This document shows positions 7,348-17,448 of a stretch of DNA of 55,940 nucleotides, piece after piece (within the stretch, counting starts at the first letter, position 1; each line of letters starts with the position of its first letter). A program made the translations under genes and the position numbers. The notes under the pieces were generated by a model. That model made no database searches. It worked only from the letters and a program-made list of their open reading frames with translations, and had not been told where the DNA came from. Source of the DNA: Thermanaeromonas sp. (GTDB lineage: Bacteria > Bacillota > DSM-521 > Neomoorellales > Neomoorellaceae); NCBI RefSeq assembly GCF_021890735.1, contig NZ_JAKKUR010000009.1, forward strand, positions 1-55,940, read 5' to 3'.

Positions 7348-10020
7348 TTAAACATCCCGCTCTAAAACTTGTCCTCTTTTCTCCTTAAGGGCAGCCTGAG
7401 CCGCGGCCAGACGGGCTACTGGAACACGGAAGGGCGAGCAGCTTACGTAATCCAGACCTATCTGGTGGCAGAATTCTACAGAGCTCGGGTCGCCTCCGTG
7501 CTCACCGCAGATACCTATCTCCAATGTGGGTCTAGTCTTACGGCCCAACTCCACACCCATCTTCATCAGCTTACCTACCCCATCCCTATCGATAACCATG
7601 AAGGGATTCTCTTTCAGTATCTTTTCTTCCAAGTATTGGGGTAGGAATTTAGCTTCCGCATCATCACGGCTAAAACCGAAGGTGGTCTGGGTAAGATCGT
7701 TGGTACCGAAGGAGAAGAACTCCGCTTCCTGAGCTATCTCATCCGCTGTAGCACAAGCGCGCGGCATCTCTATCATGGTACCGACTTTATATTTGAAGTC
7801 CACACCGGTCTCCTTCTTAACTTGTTCTGCTACCTCTTCCACCAGTTGCCGTAAGCGGCGCAATTCATTAACATGAATAACCAGCGGAATTTCAACCTCT
7901 GGTAGTACATTGATGCCTTCCTTTTTAAGCTGAGCTACCGCCTGGAAGATAGCCCGGGCCTGCATGGCATAGACCTCAGGATAAGTGATGCCTAGACGGC
8001 AACCCCGGTGTCCCAGCATAGGATTGAACTCTTCCCGCGCCCGGACTTCCCGTAAAAGGGCTCGCTTGGCTTCTATCTCCGCCTTATCTCCGCCAGTAGC
8101 CTCTAACCTGGTGATCTCTACCAATAGCTCCTCAGAACTAGGTAAAAACTCATGGAGCGGAGGATCCAGTAAACGGATGGTAACCGGCAGCCCTTCCATT
8201 ACCTTCAAGATCTCATAAAAGTCTCCTTGCTGCATGGGTAAGAGCTTGGCTAAAGCCTCTTCCCTTTCCTCCTTGGTCTTTGCCAAGATCATTTGTTGAA
8301 CAACTGGAAGCCGGTCTACAGCCATAAACATATGCTCTGTACGGCAAAGACCTATGCCTTCCGCACCGAACTCGCGAGCGCGTCGGGCATCCTCGGGAGT
8401 ATCAGCATTGGCCCGCACCTTTAAGCGACGGACTTCATCAGCCCACTGGAGCAGGGTTTTAAATTCGCCGGTAAGCTGGGGTTCTATAAGGGGGACTTCG
8501 CCCAGCATCACGTTCCCCGTGGCCCCGTCGATAGAGATGATATCTCCTTCTTTAACCTCCAGATCCTTCACAAAAAACCTCTTACCGCCTACATCGATTC
8601 TGATATCCCCGCAACCGACCACCGCCGGCTTGCCCATACCCCGCGCAACCACTGCGGCGTGACTGGTCATACCCCCTCTGGCCGTCAACACTCCCTGGGC
8701 CTGGACGATACCGTGAATGTCATCAGGAGTGGTTTCGTTGCGCACCAAGATAACCTTTTCACCCTCAAGGCCTAACCTCTCTGCCTCGTCAGCATCAAAG
8801 ACAACCTTGCCACAGGCCGCACCAGGCGAAGCAGGAAGCCCTTTGGCGATCACTTCTACCTTGGCGTTAGGATCTACACGCCGGTGCAGGAGCTGAACCA
8901 CCTGTTCCGGATCTACACGCAAGATGGCCTCCTCTTTGGTGATAAGCCCCTCCTCCACCATATCCACAGCTATCTTGACTGCAGCAGCCGCCGTACGCTT
9001 GCCTGCGCGGGTTTGAAGGATATAGAGCTTACCCCTTTCAATGGTAAACTCGATATCCTGCATGTCCCGGTAGTGTTTCTCTAAAAGCTCGCAGATCTCC
9101 TCGAACTGCCGGTACGTTTCAGGCATCTCTTCTTTAAGTTGAGCGATGGGTTTGGGTGTACGAATACCGGCAACGACATCCTCACCCTGGGCATTCAGGA
9201 GGTATTCGCCATAAATGCCCTTTTCTCCCGTTGAGGGGTTCCGGGTAAAAGCTACACCGGTACCGCTGGTGGAACCCATATTCCCGAAAACCATGGTTTG
9301 GATGTTCACGGCAGTACCCAGGTCGTCGGGAATCTTATTTATCTTGCGGTACACAATGGCGCGGGGATTATTCCAAGAGTCGAAGACCGCACGGATAGCC
9401 ATTCTGAGTTGTTCCTGGGGATCCTGCGGAAACTCCCGGCCGGTTTCGGCTTTAACCAGTTCCTTATATTCAGCTATAACCTCTTTAAGCGCTTCCGGGG
9501 TAAGCTCGTGATCGAACTTCGCCCCAATACGCTCCTTATGCTTTTCTAAGATAGCTTCAAATTTGCCGTGCTCTATCCCTAAAACAACGTCCCCAAACAT
9601 CTGGATGAAACGCCGGTAGCAGTCCAGAGCAAAGCGCTCATCCCCTGTATTGGCAGCCAAACCCTGGACAGACTGGTCGTTTAATCCGAGATTCAGGATG
9701 GTATCCATCATCCCAGGCATAGAAACAGGTGCACCGGAACGGACAGAAACCAACAAGGGGTTCTGGGGATCTCCCAGCTTTTTCCCGTTTATCCTTTCCA
9801 GCTCTTTAAGGCGCTCTGCGAGCTCTTCCTCTAGGCCCGGAGGAAACTTCTTTCCCAGCCGGTTGTACTCATTGCAAGCCTCACAGGTAATGGTAATCCC
9901 GGGGGGGACGGGAAGGCCGATGTTGGTCATTTCGGCAAGGTTGGCCCCTTTACCGCCCAGTAAGTTTCTCATATCAGCCCGGCCTTCAGAGAACATGTAA
10001 ATGTACTTTTTACCTGCCAT
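7348..10020 (-). CDS. ppdK: pyruvate, phosphate dikinase
   Basis: Interconverts pyruvate, ATP and Pi with PEP, AMP and PPi; in Clostridia it serves gluconeogenesis or PPi-based glycolysis. The 890 residues hold the N-terminal ATP-grasp domain ([12 protein letters not shown] near 20-31), the swivelling phosphohistidine domain with [10 protein letters not shown] where His454 is catalytic and Thr452 is the regulatory site, and the C-terminal PEP-binding TIM barrel with the catalytic Cys in ICGEHGGDP. The upstream regulator gene overlaps its start by 11 bases, so the enzyme and its switch are co-translated. Confidence 0.98.
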   Translation of the reverse strand: MAGKKYIYMFSEGRADMRNLLGGKGANLAEMTNIGLPVPPGITITCEACNEYNRLGKKFPPGLEEELAERLKELERINGKKLGDPQNPLLVSVRSGAPVSMPGMMDTILNLGLNDQSVQGLAANTGDERFALDCYRRFIQMFGDVVLGIEHGKFEAILEKHKERIGAKFDHELTPEALKEVIAEYKELVKAETGREFPQDPQEQLRMAIRAVFDSWNNPRAIVYRKINKIPDDLGTAVNIQTMVFGNMGSTSGTGVAFTRNPSTGEKGIYGEYLLNAQGEDVVAGIRTPKPIAQLKEEMPETYRQFEEICELLEKHYRDMQDIEFTIERGKLYILQTRAGKRTAAAAVKIAVDMVEEGLITKEEAILRVDPEQVVQLLHRRVDPNAKVEVIAKGLPASPGAACGKVVFDADEAERLGLEGEKVILVRNETTPDDIHGIVQAQGVLTARGGMTSHAAVVARGMGKPAVVGCGDIRIDVGGKRFFVKDLEVKEGDIISIDGATGNVMLGEVPLIEPQLTGEFKTLLQWADEVRRLKVRANADTPEDARRAREFGAEGIGLCRTEHMFMAVDRLPVVQQMILAKTKEEREEALAKLLPMQQGDFYEILKVMEGLPVTIRLLDPPLHEFLPSSEELLVEITRLEATGGDKAEIEAKRALLREVRAREEFNPMLGHRGCRLGITYPEVYAMQARAIFQAVAQLKKEGINVLPEVEIPLVIHVNELRRLRQLVEEVAEQVKKETGVDFKYKVGTMIEMPRACATADEIAQEAEFFSFGTNDLTQTTFGFSRDDAEAKFLPQYLEEKILKENPFMVIDRDGVGKLMKMGVELGRKTRPTLEIGICGEHGGDPSSVEFCHQIGLDYVSCSPFRVPVARLAAAQAALKEKRGQVLERDV

Positions 10021-10822
10021 TCTTCTCCCTCCGATTGTAAATTTCTAATATCTTTACAGCCGTGTCTTCCACGGCTTTATTGGTAACGTCAATCACGGGG
10101 CAGCCTAAACGCTGCATAACTTCTTCAGCATAGGCCAGTTCCTGTTTGATACGGGGCAAAGTAGCATAGTCAGCACGTCCGGAAAAACCCAGAGTTTTAA
10201 GACGCTCTTGGCGTATTTGGTAAAGCTTTTCGGCAGAAATGGTAAGCCCTATTACCCTCTCCCGGGGAACGGCCAGAAGTTCCTCAGGAAGGGGGACTTC
10301 CGGGACCAAGGCCAAGTTAGCAGCTCGTATACGCTTATGGGCTAGATACATACATACCGGAGTCTTGGAGGTCCGGGAAACTCCTATGACGACAAGGTCA
10401 GCATACAAAAGCCCCCGGGGATCTTTCCCGTTATCGTATTTAACGGCAAACTCTATGGCTTCCATCTTACGAAAATATTCTTCATCTAACCTCCTTATAA
10501 GCCCCGGTTCCAAGCGAGGTGATTTGCCCGTAACTGCCTTGATAGCTTCCAGCATGGGTCCGAGTAAGTCTACTGCGGGCACTTTATACTCGGCAGCCAG
10601 CTCAACTAGCCTCTTTTTTAGCTCCGGAACCACCAAAGTAAACGCAATAATCCCTTTTTCCTGAGCTGCGGCGGCTACGATTTCCTCCAAATGTTCTGGA
10701 TCGGTTACATAGGGAATCCGGCGGATGTCGAAATCGCTTCCGTCAAACTGGCTAGCTGCTGCGCGGGCTACATATTCAGCGGTTTCACCTAAGGAATCGG
10801 AGACTACATATATGACCCCGAT
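10010..10822 (-). CDS. PPDK regulatory protein (kinase/pyrophosphorylase, DUF299)
   Basis: This bifunctional enzyme switches PPDK off with ADP by phosphorylating the Thr two residues before the catalytic His, and on again with Pi. The P-loop GVSRTSKT is at about 147-154 and the N-terminal [14 protein letters not shown] motif is intact. No ATG, GTG or TTG precedes that motif in frame back to a stop. An AUC at 10822 lies seven bases after an AAGGGGGGG ribosome site and gives exactly the usual 270 residues, so I place the start there. The first canonical start is a TTG at 10690, which would remove the N-terminal motif. It overlaps ppdK, its target. Confidence 0.88.
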   Translation of the reverse strand: MGVIYVVSDSLGETAEYVARAAASQFDGSDFDIRRIPYVTDPEHLEEIVAAAAQEKGIIAFTLVVPELKKRLVELAAEYKVPAVDLLGPMLEAIKAVTGKSPRLEPGLIRRLDEEYFRKMEAIEFAVKYDNGKDPRGLLYADLVVIGVSRTSKTPVCMYLAHKRIRAANLALVPEVPLPEELLAVPRERVIGLTISAEKLYQIRQERLKTLGFSGRADYATLPRIKQELAYAEEVMQRLGCPVIDVTNKAVEDTAVKILEIYNRREKNGR

Positions 10823-10838
10823 AGTGGAGCCCCCCCTT

Positions 10839-11477
10839 CTACCTTCCGGCTGTGCCCAGTTCTACGAAAAGGCGGGTAATGGTGGTTTTAGTGATACGGC
10901 CGATGACTTCCAGCTTCTTCTCCTTACCCGCCACCGGGCGAACCACCGGTAGGGCATCTACCTCGTGCTCAATTATCTTTTGGGCTGCAGTCAGCACACT
11001 TTCTTCCGGGGTAGTACAGATAATATTGGGCATACGGGTCATAACTACAGAGACAGGCATAGTCTTAAGATTAGACGTATCGCCTATTGCCGCCTTGAGC
11101 AAGTCCTTGCGGGACACCACCCCTTCTAAATGTCCCTCGCTATCTACTACCATAAGCGTCCCCACATCTTCTAAAAACAATGTTACTATGGCATCATATA
11201 CTGAAGCATCGTATCTTATGACCTTAGGTAACCCCTTTACGTCCCCTACTTTTATTTTTCTTATTTCTTCCGCTACCAGGGCCTGGGCAGGTTTTCCATG
11301 GTAGACATATCCAACCCGTGGCCGAGCCTCCAGTATCCCGGACATGGTTAAAATGGCCAGATCGGGCCGTAGTGCTGCCCTGGTTAAATTTAGCATCTCT
11401 GCAATCTGATGGCTGGTGATAGGACCATGGCGCTTGACAATCTCCACAATCTTTTCCTGCCGCGGCGAAAGTTGCAC
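10839..11477 (-). CDS. ccpN: CcpN-like transcriptional regulator (HTH plus CBS pair)
   Basis: A winged helix-turn-helix domain (about 1-65, with [21 protein letters not shown]) is followed by two CBS domains (about 80-205), the layout of B. subtilis CcpN/YqzB. That protein represses gluconeogenic genes in response to nucleotide ligands, and its gene likewise neighbours yqfL (a PPSR) and glyS. Here the natural target would be PEP metabolism, fitting the adjoining PPSR-ppdK pair; this is inference. The GTG start lies behind a GAGGGTGG ribosome site. The final codons overlap the frame of the next gene's leader. Confidence 0.85.
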   Translation of the reverse strand: MQLSPRQEKIVEIVKRHGPITSHQIAEMLNLTRAALRPDLAILTMSGILEARPRVGYVYHGKPAQALVAEEIRKIKVGDVKGLPKVIRYDASVYDAIVTLFLEDVGTLMVVDSEGHLEGVVSRKDLLKAAIGDTSNLKTMPVSVVMTRMPNIICTTPEESVLTAAQKIIEHEVDALPVVRPVAGKEKKLEVIGRITKTTITRLFVELGTAGR

Positions 11478-11513
11478 GGTGTCACCACCCTCAAATCGCC
11501 CGCCGGCAACGAT

Positions 11514-13610
11514 TCACTGTGATGATGGGACCAAGCGGGAGAAATCAGCTACTTTAAGCACAAGCCTCGTTACCCCTTGGAGTAAAGCTATCCGGTTGCG
11601 CCTAACTTCAGGGTCTGGGGCCATAACAAGAACCTTATCGAAGAAATTGTCAATAGGTCCCTGTAAAGAGCTTAAAATTTCTAACGCCTTAAGATAATCT
11701 CCACGAGCTAAATAGGGTTCCACCTTCTCCCTCGTCTCGTTAAGGGCCAGGTACAGTCTTCTCTCCGCTTCTTCCGTTAAGCGGCCCTCGTTTACCGTTT
11801 TTATCTCCTCGGAAACCTGGCGGGCTAGGTTGAAGGCCCTGGTAAAGGCGGTATGAAGCGCGGCAAAATCACCCTCCTGACGAAAAATTTCCAGATCGCG
11901 CGCTTTAGCATAGGAATCGGCCAAATCATCCCATCCCACAGCTAAAACAGCATCTATTACATCATAGCGTACTCCCTTTTCGCTTAAGATATATTCCATT
12001 CTTCCCCGGAAAAAGTCCATAAGTTCTTTTTGCACTTCCTCCAAAGGCCGGGGAAGCGCTATACCTTCCTCCACATAGTTTTTGTATGCTGCAGAAATGG
12101 CCTCGGACAGGGAGAATTTCAACCCCAATTCTACGGTCATGGTAACCGCCCCCAGGGCTTGGCGGCGGAGACCGTAGGGATCCTGCGAGCCGGTAGGAAT
12201 AAGGCCGCAGGCAAAACAGCCCACCAAAGTATCCAGCCGATCAGCCAAACCTACCACCATACCCGTAAGGGTTTCCGGTACCCGGTCTCCGGAAAAGCGA
12301 GGCCAATAATGCTGTCTTATTCCTTCACAAACTTCCCTCTCCTCACCATCTTCCGCCGCGTAATAATATCCCATAACCCCCTGGAGTTCTGGAAATTCAT
12401 AAACCATATTGGTAACTAAATCCGCTTTGGCCAGCTCAGCGGTACGCTCTACATGAGGGTGGATTTTATCCGGCAGGTCCAATACCCGTGCTAGATATAA
12501 AGAGAGCTGCCTTATACGCCGGGTTTTGTCCCACATGGTACCCAGGTTTTCCTGGAAAAGTATCTCTTTAAGTTTCGGCACCTTACTGGCCAGAGTAGTT
12601 TTACGGTCTTCCTGATAAAAGAATACCGCATCAGTCAGCCGGGCTTTAAGAACCTTTTCATACCCCGGCCGTATGTTATCAATATGAGCTTCCGTGCCAT
12701 TATGAACGGCGATAAAGACAGGTAACAGCTTCCCCTGGCCGTCCCGTACGGGAAAGTAACGCTGGTGCCCCCGCATGGGTGTAGTAACTACTTCCTCAGG
12801 AAGGCTAAGATATTTTTCGTCAATCCTCCCGGTCAAAGCCGTAGGATACTCTACTAGGAAGGTTATCTCCTCTAGGAGTTCCGGGTCCTCTTCTACCCGA
12901 CCGTTGGCCTTTAAGGCTAGGCTTTGTACCTGCTGCCATATGAGCTGCCGCCGACGCCGGTGGTCCACGATCACATAAGCCTTCTCTAATATCTGGAAAT
13001 AATCCCGGGAAGAAGGTATAAGATGGGGTCCTGGAGCTAGAAACCGGTGGCCGTAAGTAAACCTGTCGGCCTTAAGCCCAGCCCATTCCCAAGGTACGAC
13101 TTCGCTTCCGTAAAGAGCCACAAGCCACCTCACAGGACGGACGAAGCGCCATTCTGAATCGTCCCAACGCATGGGCCGTGGAAAGCTTAGTCCCTCTGCT
13201 AATCTGGTCAGTATACCGGGCAAGGCTTCCAGCGCCGGCCGTCCACTTTCTTTCTTGATCGCGAATACGTAATCCCCTCCGGGCAAAGAGCGGATGACCA
13301 GTTCCTCTACCGGTACACCCTGGCTTTGGGCAAAACCCAGGGCCGCCCGGGTAGGTTGGCCTTCGGGCGTGAAGGCTGTTCTAACAGGCGGGCCCTTTAT
13401 CTCTTTTACTAGCTCCTCCTGCTCCTCAGCCAGCTCGGTTATATGTAACGTAAGGCGCCGTGGGGTAGCATAGGCTGCCAAGCTTTTATAACTCAAGCGC
13501 TCTTCCCGAAGAAGGCTAGAAGCCAACTCTTCCAGTTGTGCTAACGCTGAAGGTATGACCCGTGCTGGCATTTCTTCGGTACCTATTTCCATAATAAAGT
13601 CGCGCGCCAC
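11514..13610 (-). CDS. glyS: glycyl-tRNA synthetase beta subunit
   Basis: The beta chain of the alpha2-beta2 bacterial glycyl-tRNA synthetase. At 698 residues it has the usual length, with the N-terminal signature FIMEIGTEEMPARV and a C-terminal DALR-type anticodon-binding region (around 590-690). It recognises tRNA-Gly, while the alpha chain activates glycine. It begins 4 bases after the glyQ stop, so expression is coupled. Confidence 0.98.
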   Translation of the reverse strand: MARDFIMEIGTEEMPARVIPSALAQLEELASSLLREERLSYKSLAAYATPRRLTLHITELAEEQEELVKEIKGPPVRTAFTPEGQPTRAALGFAQSQGVPVEELVIRSLPGGDYVFAIKKESGRPALEALPGILTRLAEGLSFPRPMRWDDSEWRFVRPVRWLVALYGSEVVPWEWAGLKADRFTYGHRFLAPGPHLIPSSRDYFQILEKAYVIVDHRRRRQLIWQQVQSLALKANGRVEEDPELLEEITFLVEYPTALTGRIDEKYLSLPEEVVTTPMRGHQRYFPVRDGQGKLLPVFIAVHNGTEAHIDNIRPGYEKVLKARLTDAVFFYQEDRKTTLASKVPKLKEILFQENLGTMWDKTRRIRQLSLYLARVLDLPDKIHPHVERTAELAKADLVTNMVYEFPELQGVMGYYYAAEDGEEREVCEGIRQHYWPRFSGDRVPETLTGMVVGLADRLDTLVGCFACGLIPTGSQDPYGLRRQALGAVTMTVELGLKFSLSEAISAAYKNYVEEGIALPRPLEEVQKELMDFFRGRMEYILSEKGVRYDVIDAVLAVGWDDLADSYAKARDLEIFRQEGDFAALHTAFTRAFNLARQVSEEIKTVNEGRLTEEAERRLYLALNETREKVEPYLARGDYLKALEILSSLQGPIDNFFDKVLVMAPDPEVRRNRIALLQGVTRLVLKVADFSRLVPSSQ

Positions 13611-13613
13611 TCT

Positions 13614-14576
13614 CTACCCCTCCTTGATATCGAGGCCATCTTTAAGGTCTTTCCGGGTACCCACTTTGTGGAGAGCCTCTCCTCCTGCTTCAGAGGTGCC
13701 TGGGGAACGCCTCTTTAGGAGGGGATAACCCAGCCTCTCCCTTTGCTCGAGGTAGGCACTTGCACAGAGGCGGGCCAGGTGGCGAACCCTGCTTATGTAA
13801 GCTGTCCTCTCTGTAACGCTTATGGCCCCACGGGCGTCAAGTAAATTGAAGGTGTGAGAACATTTTAGAACATAATCGTAGGCGGGTTGGACCAGCCCTT
13901 GTTCGATGACCCGTTTGGCCTCTGCTTCGTAGGCGTTAAAGAGGGAAAACAACATAGACGTGTCGGCCGCTGTGAAATTATAATGAGAATAATCCACCTC
14001 CGCCTGGTGGTGAATATCTCCATAAGTGATACCGTTTACCCACTCGATATCAAAAACACTATCTACTTGCTGAATGTACATGGCCAGCCGCTCCAGGCCG
14101 TAAGTAATTTCTGCACTTACAGGTTTTAAATCGTAACCTCCACATTGCTGAAAGTATGTAAACTGTGTTATCTCCATACCATCTAACCATACTTCCCATC
14201 CTAATCCCCAAGCGCCTAAAGTCGGGGACTCCCAGTTATCCTCTACAAAGCGGATATCATGTTCTAGCGGATTTATACCTATGTGTTCTAGACTTTTTAG
14301 ATAAATATCCTGCACATCGGGCGGGGAAGGTTTAAGTATTACCTGGAACTGGTAATAATGCTGGAGGCGGTTAGGATTTTCGCCATACCGGCCATCGGTG
14401 GGCCGGCGGGACGGTTCTACGTAAGCCACGCGCCAGGGTTCAGGCCCCAGGACGCGCAGGAAAGTAGCCGGATGCATGGTCCCCGCACCTTTTTCTAAAT
14501 CATAGGGTTGCTGGATCACACAGCCTTGGCGGGCCCAGAAATCCTGAAGGGCAAGGATCAACTCCTGAAAATTCAC
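13614..14576 (-). CDS. glyQ: glycyl-tRNA synthetase alpha subunit
   Basis: The class II catalytic chain that makes glycyl-adenylate. The open frame extends to 14690, but the family begins with [18 protein letters not shown], so the start is the GTG at 14576. This gives 320 residues. The segment [19 protein letters not shown] is highly conserved. A GAGGGA ribosome site lies somewhat far upstream, about 13 bases. No T-box specifier or antiterminator sequence was found in the leader, although the B. subtilis glyQS operon has one. Confidence 0.96.
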   Translation of the reverse strand: MNFQELILALQDFWARQGCVIQQPYDLEKGAGTMHPATFLRVLGPEPWRVAYVEPSRRPTDGRYGENPNRLQHYYQFQVILKPSPPDVQDIYLKSLEHIGINPLEHDIRFVEDNWESPTLGAWGLGWEVWLDGMEITQFTYFQQCGGYDLKPVSAEITYGLERLAMYIQQVDSVFDIEWVNGITYGDIHHQAEVDYSHYNFTAADTSMLFSLFNAYEAEAKRVIEQGLVQPAYDYVLKCSHTFNLLDARGAISVTERTAYISRVRHLARLCASAYLEQRERLGYPLLKRRSPGTSEAGGEALHKVGTRKDLKDGLDIKEG

Positions 14577-14615
14577 CTGATCTTGGCACTCCCTCAAAAA
14601 TGTGTAGCTCCTACA

Positions 14616-14643
14616 TAAAAATCCCGCCCCACCCAGGGACGGG
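14616..14643 (-). terminator. terminator hairpin in front of glyQ
   Basis: On the minus strand CCCGTCCC (14643-14636) pairs with GGGGCGGG (14630-14623, one G-U pair) around a 5-base loop, then ATTTTTAT follows. It may end transcripts from the DUF4342 gene upstream or attenuate glyQS. It lies just downstream of the promoter at 14662-14690. Confidence 0.65.
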
Positions 14644-14661
14644 AGCCTTCCTCCGTTTGAT

Positions 14662-14690
14662 AATTTACCAGAGGAGGTGCAGATTGTCAA
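14662..14690 (-). promoter_or_regulatory. promoter upstream of glyQS
   Basis: TTGACA (14690-14685) and TAAATT (14667-14662) read on the minus strand with a 17-base spacer. The predicted start near 14655 is only about 12 bases before the terminator hairpin, an unusual arrangement. Confidence 0.6.
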
Positions 14691-14693
14691 CTT

Positions 14694-15137
14694 CTACTCG
14701 TTTTTCATTCCTGTATCCCCCAAATTAAGGGTGTGCTCTTCTACCTGGCCGCCCGGACGCTCTATTTCTAGGGTGTAACGGTTAAACAATGCGGCCACTG
14801 TACTGATCCCGGCCAGGATAGCTAACTCCGTGCTGGCCAAGACTCCCAAAACACCTAAGGCCCCTGCCGTGGCCGGTATTTCAGCCACTGTTTTACCATC
14901 CTTTTTGATTTTAATTTTGGTAGCCTGCCCCCTCTGCAATATATCTTTAATTCGTGCCAAAATTTTACTGCTCCACGTCTCTATCTGTTCGACTACTTCG
15001 GATTTCTTTCCCTCCTCGTACCTTATAAGGGCTTCGATAACATCGCCTCCCGCCTCGTCCAGGGCTTTTTTAGCTTCGCGGTAAGTCAAACCCAGGCGTT
15101 TGCGGAGGATATCAATCTTCTCTAACTCCGCGCTCAT
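14694..15137 (-). CDS. DUF4342 protein with N-terminal UBA/TS-N-like domain
   Basis: The first 45 residues (KIDILRKRLGLTYREAKKAL and on) look like a UBA/EF-Ts N-terminal three-helix domain. The rest is a DUF4342 region with a long Gly/Ala-rich hydrophobic helix (GALGVLGVLASTELAILAG) that may be a membrane segment. The open frame reaches 15281 across the recO end, but GAGGAGG at 15150-15144 places the start at the ATG at 15137, giving 147 residues. It lies between recO and glyQ. The function is unknown. Confidence 0.8.
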   Translation of the reverse strand: MSAELEKIDILRKRLGLTYREAKKALDEAGGDVIEALIRYEEGKKSEVVEQIETWSSKILARIKDILQRGQATKIKIKKDGKTVAEIPATAGALGVLGVLASTELAILAGISTVAALFNRYTLEIERPGGQVEEHTLNLGDTGMKNE

Positions 15138-15148
15138 AAGCATCCTCC

Positions 15149-15889
15149 TCAAAGGTGGAGTAATATCCGAGATTTTAACTTTCTTTCTAGATAGTATTCC
15201 AAATAGGCGGGCAAAACTTCCTCTAGTTCTCCCCTGCAGCGGGTGGAAAGTTTTAAACGCGAAAGGCTTTCTCCCCTCCATCTAGTTAAATATTCCCAGA
15301 TTTTAAGACCTTCCTTTGAAAGGCGGTACTCCGGACTATAACGTCCCTGACAGGAGGAACACAGAGTGCCTCCCGCAGCGGGTGATACTGCTACTGCTTC
15401 TTGCCAATCTAAGGAAGCTCCGCAAGAAACACACAAATTCAACCGAGGAGCTAGCCCGAGCAAACCTATAGTCTTAACCTCAAAAGCCCGGGTTACAATA
15501 AAAGGATCTTCTCTGGCCAGAAGAGATAAGCTCTCTTTAAGGAGCTTAAACATGCCATAACCCGGTTGTCCAGGTACCGTAACCGCTTCAGCTATCTCCG
15601 TCAAATAACATGCAGTCAAAAGCCTTTTCAGATCCTCCCGCACAGCACCGAAGAAGTCTTCTACCTGGCACTGGGTAATTGTAGCCAGACTCTTACCCTC
15701 ATAAAGGAGGAAGCGGGACAAGCATAACTGTTGCGTACCGCTGCGTAGGCTGCTCGTCGCTTTACGTGCTCCTTTGGCTATGGCGGTTACTTTCCCCCTG
15801 CTCGGAGTTAAAATGCTCAATATCCGGTCGTTGTCCTGAAAATCCTGGGTGGATAACACTATACCCCTAACTTGATAAAGTTTACCCAT
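15149..15889 (-). CDS. recO: DNA repair protein RecO
   Basis: A RecFOR-pathway mediator that anneals ssDNA and loads RecA onto SSB-coated DNA. The N-terminal OB fold begins YQVRGIVLSTQDFQDNDRIL. The C-terminal helical domain carries the zinc Cys set (LCVSCGASL near 152-160 and LCSSCQGRY near 177-185). At 246 residues it has the normal length. Its position between yqzL and glyQS follows the Bacillus order. Confidence 0.97.
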   Translation of the reverse strand: MGKLYQVRGIVLSTQDFQDNDRILSILTPSRGKVTAIAKGARKATSSLRSGTQQLCLSRFLLYEGKSLATITQCQVEDFFGAVREDLKRLLTACYLTEIAEAVTVPGQPGYGMFKLLKESLSLLAREDPFIVTRAFEVKTIGLLGLAPRLNLCVSCGASLDWQEAVAVSPAAGGTLCSSCQGRYSPEYRLSKEGLKIWEYLTRWRGESLSRLKLSTRCRGELEEVLPAYLEYYLERKLKSRILLHL

Positions 15890-15890
15890 T

Positions 15891-16049
15891 TTAAACTATT
15901 ATAGAGCTAGGCTGCTCCAATAAAACCTCCCTTTCAGCCTTTTGCCCGCAAACTTTTAATTCATATTCTAGTTGCTGTCTGTACAATAGATAAATTCCTA
16001 CATGGCCTGTTGCGGCAAAAATTTGCCATAAAGCGTCACTAGGTCGCAC
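15891..16049 (-). CDS. yqzL: YqzL family protein
   Basis: A protein of 52 residues with the YqzL core WQIFAATGHVGIYLLYRQ. The open frame starts at 16097, but an AGGAGGAG ribosome site lies 8 bases before the GTG at 16049, and family members start just before the Trp-containing segment, so 16049 is preferred. The function is unknown; the gene sits between era and recO as in Bacillus. Confidence 0.82.
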   Translation of the reverse strand: MRPSDALWQIFAATGHVGIYLLYRQQLEYELKVCGQKAEREVLLEQPSSIIV

Positions 16050-16111
16050 AGGGGTTTCTCCTCCTCTAAAAGGCAGCCTCTCCCTTATAAGTCTCACCTA
16101 AAATCTCCGGG

Positions 16112-17029
16112 CTATACTGGTCTCCTTCTGCCAACTTCATAGCCCAGCTGCCTTAAAGCTCCTTCCTGGCGGCGCCAATCCTTTTTCACCTTTACCCTCA
16201 AATCCAAATAGATTCTATTACCTAAGAGGGCTTCTATCTCTTGACGGGCCAAGGTTCCAATCTCTTTAAGCATCCGGCCTTCCTTTCCGATAAGGATCCC
16301 CTTCTGTGAATCCCTTTCTACATAGATAATAGCCGGAACGTAAAGCAGCCCACCAGGTCTCTCCAGCATATCCTCTACTACTACGGCTACTGAATGGGGC
16401 ACCTCTTCTTCTGTTAAAAGGAGAATTTTTTCGCGAATAAGCTCGGCTATAATAAACCTGGCAGGTTGGTCCGTAACCTGGTCTGGCGGGTAATATTGAG
16501 GTCCTGGAGGAAGATATTGAATTATCAAGGGAGGTAACTTATCAACATTGGTACCTTGCAAAGCGGAAATGGCTACTGTTGCAGCAGGTTCAAACCTGTT
16601 TTGGAAAAACTCCCGCACCTTAAGGAGCTGTTCTTCCGAAATCAGGTCTATCTTATTTAAGACGAGGATCACAGGTGTGGGAATATCCTTTAAGGAGTTA
16701 ACTATATACTCTTCCCCTGCACCCGGCTCTACCGCTGCATCCACAACATATACAACTACATCTACTTCCTTTAAAGTGTGCTGGGCTACTTGTACCATGT
16801 ACTCCCCGAGACGGTGCCTGGGCTTATGTATACCGGGGGTATCTAAAAAAATGATCTGGGCCTTCTCATCTGTGTAAACCCCCAAAATCTTATTACGGGT
16901 GGTTTGGGGTTTATCTGATATGATGGCCACCTTGCGCCCGATGAGGGTATTAAGCAAGGTAGATTTACCTGCATTAGGGCGCCCGATGAGACCAGCAAAA
17001 CCCGAACGGTAGAAAGGGGTCTCCGACAT
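16112..17029 (-). CDS. era: GTPase Era
   Basis: An essential 16S rRNA-binding GTPase of 30S maturation. The G1 motif GRPNAGKST is near residue 16-24, G3 is DTPG, and G4 NKID is near 125. The C-terminal KH domain carries GKEGRMLKEIG. At 305 residues it is normal. Its neighbours include recO upstream in the cluster and cdd; ybeY, another 16S maturation gene, is 1.3 kb away. Confidence 0.98.
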   Translation of the reverse strand: MSETPFYRSGFAGLIGRPNAGKSTLLNTLIGRKVAIISDKPQTTRNKILGVYTDEKAQIIFLDTPGIHKPRHRLGEYMVQVAQHTLKEVDVVVYVVDAAVEPGAGEEYIVNSLKDIPTPVILVLNKIDLISEEQLLKVREFFQNRFEPAATVAISALQGTNVDKLPPLIIQYLPPGPQYYPPDQVTDQPARFIIAELIREKILLLTEEEVPHSVAVVVEDMLERPGGLLYVPAIIYVERDSQKGILIGKEGRMLKEIGTLARQEIEALLGNRIYLDLRVKVKKDWRRQEGALRQLGYEVGRRRPV

Positions 17030-17034
17030 AGGCG

Positions 17035-17448
17035 CTACTTCTCCTTAAAGGTAAAGGTCTCCGGTAAAAGTTCCTTGAGACTGCACACCAATAATCTTTG
17101 TCCAGGTTGACCGGTAATTATCTCCAGATCGGGGGCAAACTCTACCAATACCTGCCTACACGCTCCGCAAGGAAAACAGGCCGCAAGTTCCCCGCCCACC
17201 ACAGCCAAGGCTATAAATTCTCGCTCACCTTCGGAGACAGCTTTCCATAAGGCTACCCTCTCAGCACATACGCTAAGCCCTAAAGATGCATTTTCTATAT
17301 TGCAACCCTGGTAAATACGACCTGAAGAGGCGAGTAGGGCAGCTCCCACCGGAAAACGGGAATAGGGAGCATAGGCCTTCCCTTTTGCCTCGTAAGCCAA
17401 ATCTAAAAGCCTATCTCTAATCCTTATTATACCTCCATTTTTCCACAA
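17035..17448 (-). CDS. cdd: cytidine deaminase
   Basis: Converts cytidine and deoxycytidine to uridine forms in pyrimidine salvage. The zinc site is CAER with Glu as the proton shuttle and PCGACRQ, the tetrameric type with three Cys ligands. The only canonical start that keeps the conserved N-terminus is a TTG at 17448 with no ribosome site in front. A GGAGG at 17436-17432 instead points to an AUA (17427) or AUU (17421) start, which would give about 128-130 residues, closer to the family. It lies 5 bases upstream of era. Confidence 0.93.
   Translation of the reverse strand: MWKNGGIIRIRDRLLDLAYEAKGKAYAPYSRFPVGAALLASSGRIYQGCNIENASLGLSVCAERVALWKAVSEGEREFIALAVVGGELAACFPCGACRQVLVEFAPDLEIITGQPGQRLLVCSLKELLPETFTFKEK

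Noticed and set aside
14577-14690. T-box leader for glyQS
   Set aside because: No specifier-loop or AGGGTGG-type antiterminator sequence; the leader is too short. Only a simple terminator hairpin is seen.
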